Origin: Desemzia sp045528445
GTDB taxonomy: Bacteria; Bacillota; Bacilli; Lactobacillales; Carnobacteriaceae
Assembly (NCBI RefSeq): GCF_045528445.1
Contig: NZ_JBGQQU010000017.1
Location: 1 to 64,000, forward strand
Length of the DNA stretch: 64,000 nucleotides
Direction: 5' to 3'
The translations under genes and the position numbers were made by a program. A model generated the notes under the pieces. The model was not told the DNA's origin. It saw nothing but the letters and a program-made list of their open reading frames with translations, and did not search any database. This document shows positions 24,628 through 33,719 of this stretch, piece after piece (position 1 is the stretch's first letter; every line of letters starts with the position of its first letter).

Positions 24628-27165
24628 ATGGCAAATTTATTACGCAAAATTTTTGATACAGATAGAACAGAATTAAAAGAATTGGATAAAATCGCAAAAC
24701 AGATAGAAACGTTTGCTGATCAAATGGCAGCTCTAACTGATGAGCAGCTGCAAGCAAAAACGCCAGAATTGCAAGAACGTTACCAAAAAGGTGAAACTCT
24801 GGATGAAATGTTGCCAGAAGCATTTGCTGTAGTTCGAGAAGCTGCAAAACGAGTGTTGGGATTGTATCCTTTCCATGTTCAATTAATGGGTGGTATCACC
24901 TTGCACAGAGGAAATATCGCGGAAATGAAAACTGGTGAAGGGAAAACTCTGACTGCTACGATGCCCGTTTATTTAAATGCGCTTAGTGGTGAGGGAGTTC
25001 ATGTTGTTACCGTCAATGAATATTTGGCTAGTCGTGATGCGATCGAAATGGGAGAGCTGTACGAATGGTTAGGTTTAACGGTTGGGTTGAACACCAACGA
25101 TAAATCCTCTGCGGAGAAACGAGAAGCTTACCAATCGGATATTATGTACAGTACGAATAACGAATTGGGCTTTGATTATTTACGTGACAACATGGTTGTT
25201 TACAAAGAACAAATGGTGCAACGTCCATTGAATTTTGCTGTAGTGGATGAGGTTGACTCGATTTTAGTGGATGAAGCCAGAACACCATTGATTATTTCTG
25301 GACAAACACAAAAATCAAATACTCTTTACACACGTACAGACTTTTTTGTTAAAGGTTTAACCGAAGAAGAAGATTACACGATTGATGTTTCTTCAAAAAC
25401 GATTGCTTTGACAGAAACGGGTATGGAAAAAGCCGAAAAAACGTTTAGAGTCCAAAATTTATACGATGTTGAAAACCAAGAGTTGACGCATCACTTAGAC
25501 CAAGCTTTACGAGCAAATTACATTATGCACCATGATTTTGATTATGTAGTACAAGAAGGCAAAGTAAAAATCGTAGACCAATTTACTGGACGTATCATGG
25601 AAGGTCGTCGTTATTCAGATGGACTTCATCAAGCAATCGAAGCTAAAGAAGGCGTTGAGATTCAAAAAGAATCTAAAACAATGGCCAATATTACCTTCCA
25701 AAACTACTTCCGTATGTACAAAAAATTATCTGGTATGACAGGGACAGCCAAAACAGAAGAAGAAGAATTCCGTGAAATCTATAATATGAATGTAGTCGCT
25801 ATTCCGACGAACAAACCATTGCAACGGGATGACCGTGCGGACTTGTTGTATCCTTCTTTGGAAAGCAAATTCAAAAGTGTTGTAGCAGAGATCAAAGAAC
25901 GCCATGCTAAAGGCCAGCCGATTTTGGTAGGTACTGTAGCCGTGGAGACTTCTGAATTGCTTTCTAGAATGCTGAAACAAGAAAAAATTCCACATGCTGT
26001 ATTGAATGCAAAAAATCACTTTAAAGAAGCGGAAATCATTACCAATGCGGGTCAACAAGGTGCTGTAACGATTGCTACCAATATGGCTGGTCGTGGGACA
26101 GATATCAAGTTGGGGGCTGGAGTTCGTGAAATAGGCGGATTATGTGTTATCGGTACCGAAAGACATGAATCTCGCCGTATTGACAATCAATTGCGTGGAC
26201 GCGCTGGACGTCAAGGAGATCCGGGTGTCAGTCAATTCTACTTATCTTTAGAAGATGATTTGATGAGACGCTTTGGTTCTGAAAAGATTCAAGCTGTCTT
26301 GCAACAATTAAAGATTCAAGAAGAAGATGCTGTTATCCAAAGTAAAATGATCTCTCGCCAAGTAGAATCGGCACAAAAACGTGTCGAAGGAAACAACTAC
26401 GATACACGTAAAAATGTCTTGAAATATGACGACGTGATGCGTGAACAACGGGAAGTCATTTACAAACAAAGACTTGAAGTCATCATGGAAACTGAATCGT
26501 TGAAGAATGTATCCGTGCCGATGATCAAACGTACGATCAATCGAATCGTTCAAGCCAATACTCAAGGTGAAACGAAGGATTGGGACTTGCAAAATATTGT
26601 TGATTTTGCCGGTTCAGCATTAGTTCATCAAGATGATGTATCATTGAGCGATATGGAAGGCAAAACGGCTGAGCAAATCGAAACCTATTTATTAGACCTA
26701 GCTAAGACGGTCTATGCAGAAAAAGAAACTCAACTAAATGGTACTGAGCAAGTACTGGAATTTGAAAAAGTCATTATCCTGCGTGTTGTCGACAGCAAAT
26801 GGACAGATCACATCGATACGATGGATCAATTGCGTCAAGGTATCGGTTTGCGTGCTTATGGGCAATCAAATCCGTTAGTAGAATACCAAACAGAAGCCTT
26901 TAATTTATTTGAAGAGATGATTGCAGCTATCGATTACGATGTGACTCGCTTCTTGATGAAAGCACAAATTCGTCAGAACTTGAAACGAGAACAAGTCAGT
27001 GCTGGAACGCCAGCTCATGCTGAAAATGCTAAAAAAGCTGCTGAACAAGCTAAACAAGTGATGAAACAAGCTGTTCATGTTGACGGATCTAAGGTTGGCC
27101 GTAACGATCCGTGCCCATGCGGCAGCGGCAAAAAATTCAAGAATTGTCATGGACAAGATGTATAG
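24628..27165 (+). CDS. secA: Preprotein translocase ATPase SecA
   Basis: The motor that pushes unfolded preproteins through SecYEG. The 845-residue protein has all expected parts: Walker A MKTGEGKT near residue 104, the DEVD box in VVDEVDSILVDEA, helicase motif MAGRGTDIKLG, IDNQLRGRAGRQGD, and the C-terminal zinc-binding tail DPCPCGSGKKFKNCH. AGGGGAG lies before the ATG. It is followed by prfB across a 126-bp gap that holds two hairpins. Confidence 0.97.
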   Translation: MANLLRKIFDTDRTELKELDKIAKQIETFADQMAALTDEQLQAKTPELQERYQKGETLDEMLPEAFAVVREAAKRVLGLYPFHVQLMGGITLHRGNIAEMKTGEGKTLTATMPVYLNALSGEGVHVVTVNEYLASRDAIEMGELYEWLGLTVGLNTNDKSSAEKREAYQSDIMYSTNNELGFDYLRDNMVVYKEQMVQRPLNFAVVDEVDSILVDEARTPLIISGQTQKSNTLYTRTDFFVKGLTEEEDYTIDVSSKTIALTETGMEKAEKTFRVQNLYDVENQELTHHLDQALRANYIMHHDFDYVVQEGKVKIVDQFTGRIMEGRRYSDGLHQAIEAKEGVEIQKESKTMANITFQNYFRMYKKLSGMTGTAKTEEEEFREIYNMNVVAIPTNKPLQRDDRADLLYPSLESKFKSVVAEIKERHAKGQPILVGTVAVETSELLSRMLKQEKIPHAVLNAKNHFKEAEIITNAGQQGAVTIATNMAGRGTDIKLGAGVREIGGLCVIGTERHESRRIDNQLRGRAGRQGDPGVSQFYLSLEDDLMRRFGSEKIQAVLQQLKIQEEDAVIQSKMISRQVESAQKRVEGNNYDTRKNVLKYDDVMREQREVIYKQRLEVIMETESLKNVSVPMIKRTINRIVQANTQGETKDWDLQNIVDFAGSALVHQDDVSLSDMEGKTAEQIETYLLDLAKTVYAEKETQLNGTEQVLEFEKVIILRVVDSKWTDHIDTMDQLRQGIGLRAYGQSNPLVEYQTEAFNLFEEMIAAIDYDVTRFLMKAQIRQNLKREQVSAGTPAHAENAKKAAEQAKQVMKQAVHVDGSKVGRNDPCPCGSGKKFKNCHGQDV

Positions 27166-27201
27166 TCTTTTCATTAAAAATGAAATAAAGCAAATAAAAA
27201 A

Positions 27202-27272
27202 ATACGAGCTTCGATAAGCTGTATTTAAAGACTAGAGGGTTTAGACAAATTATTTGGCTAAGCCCTTTAGTG
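27202..27272 (+). other. Two hairpins between secA and prfB
   Basis: AATAC-AGCTT-CGAT-AAGCT-GTATT (about 27200-27227, one base bulged on the left) and AGGGTTTAG/CTAAGCCCT (about 27236-27268) lie between the genes. The second is followed by TTTAG only, so it is a weak terminator or a processing site. Confidence 0.4.
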
Positions 27273-27291
27273 AATTTTAGGAGGAATTTTA

Positions 27292-28396
27292 ATGGAACTC
27301 AGTGAAGTAAGAAATTTTTTAGAATTTGTTGAAAAGAAGTTAGCCAATTTCAGGGGGTCTCTTTGACTTAGAAGGTATGGAGCGAGACATTGCTGAGTAC
27401 AATGAAATGATGGCTGAACCAGGTTTCTGGGACAACACCGAGAAAGCTCAACAAACGATCAATGATGCGAATACGATCAAAGAGAAGTACAACCAGTTTA
27501 AAGGATTAGAAACGCAAAAAGAAGATCTTGAAGTGATGCTGGAAATGCTTAATGAGGAAAAAGACGAAGCGTTGGAAAAAGAATTAAGTGATACGACGAT
27601 CCAATTTGAAAAAGAAGTAGAAGAATTCGAACTTCAAATGCTGTTAAGCGAGCCGTATGATAAAAATAATGCCTTGCTGGAAATTCATCCTGGAGCAGGC
27701 GGAACAGAGTCTCAAGATTGGGGCAGTATGTTGTACCGAATGTATACTCGCTGGGCAGAACAAAAAGGTTTTAAGATAGAGATTCTTGATTACCAGGATG
27801 GTGACGAAGCGGGAATTAAAAGTGTGACCTTATTGATCAAAGGACAAAATGCTTATGGGTATTTGAAAGCTGAAAAAGGTGTACATCGTCTTGTACGGAT
27901 TTCACCTTTTGACTCTGCTGGAAGACGGCACACCTCCTTTGCGTCGGTAGATGTGGTTCCGGAATTTGATGATGATATTGATATTGAAATCAATCCGGAC
28001 GAGTTGCGTATCGATACTTATCGAGCAAGTGGAGCTGGTGGACAACACATCAATAAAACAGATTCAGCGGTCCGCATCACCCATTTACCGACTGGAGAGG
28101 TAACGGCTAGTCAAGCGCAACGCTCGCAATTGCAAAATAAAGAGCAAGCAATGAAAATGCTGAAAGCCAAATTGCATCAACTGCAGCTCGAAGAAAAAGA
28201 AAAAGAAATGGCTGCTATTCGTGGAGAACAAAAAGAAATCGGATGGGGTTCTCAAATTCGCTCTTATGTTTTTCATCCGTATTCTATGGTTAAAGATCAT
28301 CGGACGAACTATGAAACTGGAAATGTGAATAATGTGATGGATGGAGATTTAGATCCATTTATCCATGCTTATTTAACTAGTCATATCAGCAACTAA
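27292..28396 (+). CDS. prfB: Peptide chain release factor 2 with programmed +1 frameshift
   Basis: Recognises UGA and UAA stop codons and releases the peptide. The ATG at 27292 follows GGAGG. After 24 codons the frame hits TGA (27364-27366). An internal Shine-Dalgarno-like AGGGGG (27352-27357) stands just before CTT-TGA-C, the classic RF2 shift signal: reading slips by one T and goes on as GAC-TTA-GAA to 28396. The main part has the GGQ release motif in SGAGGQHINKTDSAVR and the RF2 codon-recognition region near SPFDSAGRRHTSFASV. RF2 controls its own level this way. The coding join is 27292-27363 plus 27365-28396. Confidence 0.97.
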
Positions 28397-28408
28397 AAAT
28401 ATTCTGTC

Positions 28409-28450
28409 GAACTTTCGTCATACTTTATAGATGGCGAAGGTTCTTTTTTT
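28409..28450 (+). terminator. Rho-independent terminator after prfB
   Basis: GAAC-TTCG-CAT (28409-28421) pairs with ATG-CGAA-GTTC (28431-28443), with two mismatches, and a run of T follows. Confidence 0.85.
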
Positions 28451-28669
28451 GTCATCTTTGTAACATTCAAAGAATCCGGCTCTCTCGAAAAGAGGTGATA
28501 AAAGCAGCCAATTGCTCAATATAAGGCAAGCTAACCTCTAAACAATAGTAAAGTTGGAGTGAAGTCGAAGTAGAGAAAGACACAGGTAGAAAGAGTTCTA
28601 TAGTGACATGTTGTGAAATATATTGAAATGTTTTTGTAAAGAGATTAAAACAGACATTGATTCTCTAAA

Positions 28670-28739
28670 TGATATAATTGTTTTTGGGCAAAGGGAATAC
28701 TTTGCTTTTTTTATACTGTTAGACAGTGTAAAAAAAATT
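28670..28739 (+). promoter_or_regulatory. ftsE promoter followed by attenuator-like hairpins
   Basis: An extended -10, TGATATAAT (TATAAT at 28673-28678), has no clear -35. At 28688-28712 GCAAAG-N6-CTTTGC is followed by seven T residues, a terminator placed right at the expected transcript start. The T run itself can pair with a run of A about 15 nt later, through ACTGT-TAG-ACAGT. The two folds exclude each other. The rest of 28451-28669 holds no gene that I can see. Confidence 0.4.
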
Positions 28740-28763
28740 CAAACTTAGATAGGTGATAAAATA

Positions 28764-29450
28764 ATGATTGAAATGCTCAACGTTTCGAAGAAGTATCCTA
28801 ATGGGATTACTGCTGTGAATGATTTGTCTATTCGTATTGAGCAAGGCGAATTTGTCTATGTAGTTGGGCCAAGTGGTGCTGGGAAGTCAACTTTTATTAA
28901 AATGATCTATAGAGAAGAGCTGCCTACAAAAGGAACGATAAAAGTAGGAGATTTTGATTTAGCGAAAATGAAAAATAAACAAGTTCCTTTTTTAAGAAGA
29001 CATGTTGGAGTAGTTTTCCAAGATTTTAAACTGTTGCCAAGACTTACTGTATACGAAAATATTGCTTATGCAATGGAAGTAGTGGAAAAAAATCCAAAAG
29101 CTATTAAAAAACGTGTTTTGGAAGTACTGGATTTGGTGAAGCTGAAACATAAAGTTAAGATGTTCCCGAATGAATTATCAGGTGGAGAACAACAACGGAT
29201 TGCGATCGCAAGAGCTATTGCCAATATGCCTCGCGTATTGATTTGTGATGAGCCGACTGGTAACTTAGACCCCGAAACATCATGGGAAATTATGCATATT
29301 TTAGATGAAATTGCCAACAGCGGAACAACCATTATTATGGCAACTCACAATAGTCAAATCGTTAATGAAGTAAGACATCGTGTTCTTGCAATCGAAAATG
29401 GCCGCATTGTCCGTGACCAACAGGAAGGGGACTATGGCTATGAAGCTTAG
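28764..29450 (+). CDS. ftsE: Cell division ATP-binding protein FtsE
   Basis: ATPase subunit of the FtsEX complex, which does not transport but switches on peptidoglycan hydrolases during division and elongation. The 228-residue ABC domain has Walker A GPSGAGKST, signature LSGGEQQRIAIARAI and Walker B VLICDEPTGNLDP. The start MIEMLNVSKKYPNGI is normal for the family. The ftsX start lies inside its last codons. TAGGTGAT precedes the ATG. Confidence 0.95.
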   Translation: MIEMLNVSKKYPNGITAVNDLSIRIEQGEFVYVVGPSGAGKSTFIKMIYREELPTKGTIKVGDFDLAKMKNKQVPFLRRHVGVVFQDFKLLPRLTVYENIAYAMEVVEKNPKAIKKRVLEVLDLVKLKHKVKMFPNELSGGEQQRIAIARAIANMPRVLICDEPTGNLDPETSWEIMHILDEIANSGTTIIMATHNSQIVNEVRHRVLAIENGRIVRDQQEGDYGYEA

Positions 29451-30327
29451 AACGATGGGAAGACATATCAAAGAAGCATTTAAAAGCTTAGTCAGAAATG
29501 GCTGGATGTCACTGGCAGCGGTTAGTGCTGTTGCTGTAACATTACTTTTAGTTGGTAGTTTTATCGCATTATTAATGAATGTAAATAAATTAGCCTCTGA
29601 TGTAGAAAATGATGTGAGTGTTCGTGTATATATCGATTTAGCTGCAACAGAAGAACAACAATCGCAGTTAGGTGAAGACTTAGAAAAACTGCCAGAAGTT
29701 GAAACCGTTGAATATTCTAGTCGTGAAGATGAATTGCAACAAGTAGTTGGAACTTATGGAACAGAATTTGACTTATTCGAAGGCGATGATAATCCATTGC
29801 ACGACGTTTATATCGTCAATACCAATTCGCCAGAACAAACTAGTGTCGTAGCTGAAAAAGTCGAAGAAATGGAATTTGTATCTCAAGCCAATTATGGTGG
29901 AGCAGAAGCAGATAAATTATTTGAAACAATGGAAAGTGTCCGCAATATTGGTGGGGTAGTTATTATAGCATTACTACTAACAGCGGTCTTCTTGATTTCA
30001 AATACGATTCGTATCACTATTTTCTCGAGACGAACAGAAATTGAGATCATGAAATTAGTAGGAGCCACAAACTGGTTTATCCGTTGGCCATTTGTTATTG
30101 AAGGAGCACTTATAGGATTAGTTGGTGCTATCATCCCAACAGCTATCATTAGTGCAGTATATGTATACGGATATGATATGATTTCAAATTATTTTGTTGG
30201 AACCTACTTCTCATTATTACCGGTAAATCCTTTCTTATTCCAACTGGGAGCAGTACTCTTAGCAGTCGGAATAGTTATCGGAGCAATAGGATCCTTACTT
30301 TCTATTAGAAAATTTTTACGTGTGTAA
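29440..30327 (+). CDS. ftsX: Cell division membrane protein FtsX
   Basis: Membrane subunit of FtsEX. The 295-residue protein has a cytoplasmic start (MKLRTMGRHIKEAFKSLVRNG), a first membrane helix at about residues 22-45, a large extracellular loop (about 50-165) that touches the hydrolase, and three more helices, with the family block NTIRITIFSRRTEIEIMKLVGA. ATG at 29434 is an alternative two codons earlier; AGGAAGGGG serves both. It overlaps ftsE by 11 bp, so the two are translationally coupled. Confidence 0.93.
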   Translation: MKLRTMGRHIKEAFKSLVRNGWMSLAAVSAVAVTLLLVGSFIALLMNVNKLASDVENDVSVRVYIDLAATEEQQSQLGEDLEKLPEVETVEYSSREDELQQVVGTYGTEFDLFEGDDNPLHDVYIVNTNSPEQTSVVAEKVEEMEFVSQANYGGAEADKLFETMESVRNIGGVVIIALLLTAVFLISNTIRITIFSRRTEIEIMKLVGATNWFIRWPFVIEGALIGLVGAIIPTAIISAVYVYGYDMISNYFVGTYFSLLPVNPFLFQLGAVLLAVGIVIGAIGSLLSIRKFLRV

Positions 30328-30409
30328 ACAAAGTCAAAAATGTTAAAGAACTAGTCAAGTGTAAAGCAACTATCAGTCAAAAACTTATCGAATAATTGGG
30401 GGAAACATC

Positions 30410-31615
30410 GTGAAAAAGAAATTAGTCCATCTAGCATTGCTTACAGTATTAGGGTTTACTACAGTGGTATCGCCGATAACGGCTTATGCATCAATCGATT
30501 CAGATATTGAGAGTACAAACAAACAATTGTCAGATTTAGAAGCACAAGAGAAATCTGCTCAAGCAACTCTAGTAGAAATTGCTGATTCTATCAAAGAGAA
30601 TGAATCTAAAGCAGATTCTCTAGTAAAAGAAATGACAGAAGCTCAAACAACATTGAAAGAATTACAATCTGAAATCAACTCTTTAACAGAAGCGATTGAA
30701 AACCGTGAAGAGAAATTGGCTGCACAAGCTCGTTCTGTTCAAACAAGCGGAAACACTGGAAACTTTGTTCAGTTTCTTTTAGAATCTGAAACTTTTGCTG
30801 ATGCAATGACACGGATGGACGTAATTTCTAGTTTAGTTAAAGCTAATCAAGATCTAGTTACAGCTCAAAATGAAGATAAAGAAGCAGTAGCTGCTGCAGA
30901 AGCTGCAACAGAAGAAAAACTGCAAGAACAAAATGTATTAGCTGCGGAACTAGAAGCAGCTAAAGCTGATTTAGAAACTAAAAAGCTTGAAAAAGAAGTA
31001 GCAGTAGCAACCATTGCAGCTGATAAAGCTGATGTTCAAGATCAAAAAGACTACTATTTGAGTGTAAAAGAAGCAGCAGAAACAGAAGCTGCATTATTGA
31101 CTTCAGTAGAAGCCGTTACACCTGCAGCAAGTACGGACAATAGTTCTTCTGATTCAGAAACTGCATCTGCATCAACTGTAGAAGCAGCTTCTGCTCCAGA
31201 AGCTGAATTGAAAGCTGCACAAACAGCTAACGCAACCACTTCTCCAGCAGGTGGAGTTTGGGGTACTGTTAAAAATGCAGCATTCTCAGTAAGTGGTACA
31301 CCGTATCTATTTGGTGGGACAACTACATCTGGATTTGACTGTTCTGGATTTACAAGCTATGCTTTTGCAAAAGCTGGCATTTCACTTCCACGTACAGCAA
31401 GCGGACAATATGCAGCTTCTACAAAAATTTCTCAATCTCAAGCACAACCAGGTGATTTAGTATTCTTCAGCCAAACTGGTGGAGTTGATCATGTAGGAAT
31501 TTATTTAGGAAACAATAAATTTATTGGTGCACAAAGTTCAACTGGAGTAGCAGTTGCTGAAATCAATCAATATTACTGGGCAAAATACCTAGTAGGTTTT
31601 GGACGAGTAAACTAA
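30410..31615 (+). CDS. PcsB/CwlO-like coiled-coil NlpC/P60 peptidoglycan hydrolase
   Basis: A 401-residue secreted protein: signal peptide to about AYAS (residues 1-27), a long coiled coil (about 28-225), a Ser/Ala-rich linker, and a C-terminal NlpC/P60 endopeptidase domain (about 285-401). The catalytic Cys is in FDCSGF and the His in DHVGIYLG. The third position, His in most members (FVHAS), reads FIGAQSS here. Such proteins cut wall peptides when FtsEX switches them on; standing next to ftsX supports that. It starts at GTG after GGGGG. The cell-wall role is strong, the exact bond cut is inferred. Confidence 0.88.
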   Translation: MKKKLVHLALLTVLGFTTVVSPITAYASIDSDIESTNKQLSDLEAQEKSAQATLVEIADSIKENESKADSLVKEMTEAQTTLKELQSEINSLTEAIENREEKLAAQARSVQTSGNTGNFVQFLLESETFADAMTRMDVISSLVKANQDLVTAQNEDKEAVAAAEAATEEKLQEQNVLAAELEAAKADLETKKLEKEVAVATIAADKADVQDQKDYYLSVKEAAETEAALLTSVEAVTPAASTDNSSSDSETASASTVEAASAPEAELKAAQTANATTSPAGGVWGTVKNAAFSVSGTPYLFGGTTTSGFDCSGFTSYAFAKAGISLPRTASGQYAASTKISQSQAQPGDLVFFSQTGGVDHVGIYLGNNKFIGAQSSTGVAVAEINQYYWAKYLVGFGRVN

Positions 31616-31678
31616 TTTAATCATTATAGAGCATCCCCATTTAATTATTCGATAATAGAGATTGAATGCTTTTACGTT

Positions 31679-31709
31679 GGAGGCAGGACCTAGAGTCCTG
31701 CCTCTTTTT
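31679..31709 (+). terminator. Rho-independent terminator after the NlpC/P60 gene
   Basis: GAGGCAGGAC (31680-31689) pairs with GTCCTGCCTC (31695-31704), followed by TTTTT. Confidence 0.85.
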
Positions 31710-31812
31710 GTTCGCCCAGCATGGGCGAACTCTAACGGGTGCAAGTCCCGAATGCGACCTGACAGTGGTAAAGCATATAGTAGAAGGCAAAGGTGTCCAC
31801 TGTGAGGTGAAA
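31710..31812 (+). mobile_element. Fragment resembling the 5' end of a group II intron
   Basis: The run GTTCGCCCA-GCA-TGGGCGAAC, then CTCTAACGGGTGCAAGTCCCG, then a stem made by CCTGACAGTGG and CCACTGTGAGG with AAGGCAAAGGTGTCC between, follows the order of domain I in bacterial group II introns as I remember it. Similarity stops at about 31812, where the usual continuation (GGAATCTGAAGG) is missing. No reverse transcriptase gene and no 3' end (domains V-VI) are seen. ACGTTGGA occurs on both sides (31674-31681, 31833-31840). This is a likely truncated relic, called from memory of the family. Confidence 0.55.
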
Positions 31813-31839
31813 TTTGGGTTCTGTGGCATTTAACGTTGG

Positions 31840-32400
31840 AAACTAAAACCATATTTTCTCATTAATTGTTAATTGTTGCTCGGAGGAGAACATGAATGAA
31901 TCTGAGACAGCCAGCAACTCTATTGTTTTAGTTTATTAGTCAAGTGAAACTTCATTTTAGGTTCATTTGAGAAGTAAATACAATTTATTAGTCAATTGAG
32001 AGCTTAAGTGAACGCTGCTTCATCAATAAACCCCATTTATTCATCGAGTCGGACATTTTTGATTCCTCACTTGATGAATAACCCTCATTTGCTCCCACAA
32101 ATGAAGGCCTCTTTTCACAGTGAACAGAGCATTCCTCCAAAGGAAGCTGTTGAGTGCCGTTACTCTACTCGAATAAAAACAAAATCGCCTAGTTTAAGTC
32201 CGCTTTTGTTTCCTCCTCACTGTTAATTGAAATAGAACCATACGCCTAAATCTTCTTCCTGACTATTAAGAAGAGCCCAGCTTTCTAGAATAAAGACTTA
32301 TACAATAAACGCACTTTTTTTCAATACTCTTTTTATCATTAGTAAATTATATTTTTGTTTCCTTATGGTATAGTAGAGATAAATAGAATGCGTAAAAAGT
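31840..32400. other. Long intergenic region with imperfect repeats, no gene
   Basis: I see no convincing gene here. Noted structure: TTTATTAGTCAAGTGA and TTTATTAGTCAATTGA (about 55 bp apart), TTATTCATCGAGT facing ACTTGATGAATAA (about 32037-32086), and CTCATTTG/CAAATGAAG (about 32091-32113). A 72-codon open frame at 32008 has no ribosome site and no protein-like composition. Confidence 0.5.
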
Positions 32401-32415
32401 TTTTTTGTGTATTTT

Positions 32416-32432
32416 TGTAAAAGTAATGTAAA
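32416..32432 (-). promoter_or_regulatory. Candidate PhoP box upstream of minJ-phoP-phoR
   Basis: TGTAAA occurs at 32416 and 32427, 11 bp apart; on the minus strand these read TTTACA-N5-TTTACA, the same repeat seen before pstS2. A third TGTAAA at 32445 is out of phase. This would allow phosphate-dependent self-control of phoPR. Confidence 0.45.
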
Positions 32433-32513
32433 TTGTATGGTCTTTGTAAAAATCAAGATTATCTAATGTTTATTTGTTAAAATAAATGTTGGAGCTGGGA
32501 AGAAGGGGAAAAT

Positions 32514-33689
32514 ATGGTAAGTAATCTATTCAGTGCAGTACTACTCTTTTTTATTCAACCAACTTTTTTGATCGGTGTTATGGTGGCACTAAGTTTAGCA
32601 GTTAATAGAAAAAAACAAGAACGAAAGTTGTTTCGCGTAGCCATTAATAAAGACAATCATGAGGTGGTTCAATTTTTTACAAAAGGATTGATTCCCGGAT
32701 TAATCGGTTCGCTCTTGATTGTTGGTGCTGGTGTACCGATCACGATTGAAATTATAGTTCTTTATCAACTATTTGCACTTCTAGGATTGCTGGCTGGATT
32801 ACGCTTTTTTCATCCTCTATTTACGTTTCCTTTATCCGCTTTAGCTATTATTGGAATAGATAGATTTGGAATAGTGGATCAACTACCGAATCCCATCAAT
32901 GATTGGTATCAGGGGATTACTCAACTAGAGTGGTTGAATGCTCAGCTCATCCAGAATAGTTTAATGATTGCAGTATTCAGTTTACTTGCAACAACAGCTT
33001 ATTTGTTTTATCAAAGAGAGACGAGTTTTTCTCCAAGATTCAATAAAACCAAGAGAGGGAAGAAAATCGCGACATACCCATTGACGCCTTTTTGGTTGAT
33101 GCCCTTAGTGCTTGTTATACCAGGTGAAACCTTTACTGAGTTATTTGATTGGTGGCCAGTCTTTTCTATTGGAAATGGAACTTATTCTTTTTTTGTGTTG
33201 CCCCTATTGATTGGATTTAGATACACTGTTCAATCTCAAGTTCCAAAAGAGGCAACTGAAAAAATAGCTAAGGAATTAAGTCTTGTAGCTCTACTCGGGC
33301 TCCTGTGCGTTGCAGGTTCTTTTTGGAATTCTTTGATCTTGTTAGGCGGATTAACAGTTTTATTCTTAGGTGGCGTTATTGTACTATGGAGACACTATTT
33401 GAGAGAAAAAAGTGGACGACGACTATATGCACCTGCGGATAAAGGATTAAAGATCATCGGTATCCGACCTAATACTCCGGCAGAAAAAATGAAGTTGCAG
33501 GCAGGAGAAACAGTAACTTATTGCAATGAAATCCCCATTGAGACAGAAGATGACTTCTATGCAGCTCTTGCTAAAAACAGTGTTTATTGTCATTTAAAAG
33601 TCAATGACATCAGCGGTGAACCACGATTAACGGAGACGGCTTTATACGCTGATGATCCACATGGACTTGGAATTGTCTTTTTACCCTGA
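32514..33689 (+). CDS. MinJ-like membrane protein with C-terminal PDZ domain
   Basis: A 391-residue protein with about 8 membrane segments in the first 300 residues and a C-terminal PDZ domain (about 310-391: LKIIGIRPNTPAEKMKLQAGETVTYCN, partly quoted by GIRPNTPAEKMKL). Length, topology and place after ftsEX match Bacillus MinJ (YvjD), which bridges DivIVA and MinD to keep division at mid-cell. A terminator and a long gap separate it from ftsEX here, and phoP follows 30 bp later, so it is probably cotranscribed with phoPR. AAGAAGGGG precedes the ATG. MinJ role is by synteny and architecture. Confidence 0.75.
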   Translation: MVSNLFSAVLLFFIQPTFLIGVMVALSLAVNRKKQERKLFRVAINKDNHEVVQFFTKGLIPGLIGSLLIVGAGVPITIEIIVLYQLFALLGLLAGLRFFHPLFTFPLSALAIIGIDRFGIVDQLPNPINDWYQGITQLEWLNAQLIQNSLMIAVFSLLATTAYLFYQRETSFSPRFNKTKRGKKIATYPLTPFWLMPLVLVIPGETFTELFDWWPVFSIGNGTYSFFVLPLLIGFRYTVQSQVPKEATEKIAKELSLVALLGLLCVAGSFWNSLILLGGLTVLFLGGVIVLWRHYLREKSGRRLYAPADKGLKIIGIRPNTPAEKMKLQAGETVTYCNEIPIETEDDFYAALAKNSVYCHLKVNDISGEPRLTETALYADDPHGLGIVFLP

Positions 33690-33719
33690 CAAAATGAAAA
33701 AAGTTAACGGAGGAACAAT

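Noticed and set aside
28451..28760. T-box or riboswitch before ftsE
   Set aside because: AGAGGT/ACCTCT pairing was seen, but no T-box sequence (TGGNACC) or known aptamer pattern was found.
31589..31852. 87-codon minus-strand frame over the terminator and intron-like fragment
   Set aside because: It covers two strong RNA hairpins on the + strand, has no ribosome site and no protein-like pattern.
32008..32226. 72-codon plus-strand frame in the long intergenic region
   Set aside because: No ribosome site; Ser/Pro/His-rich translation looks random.
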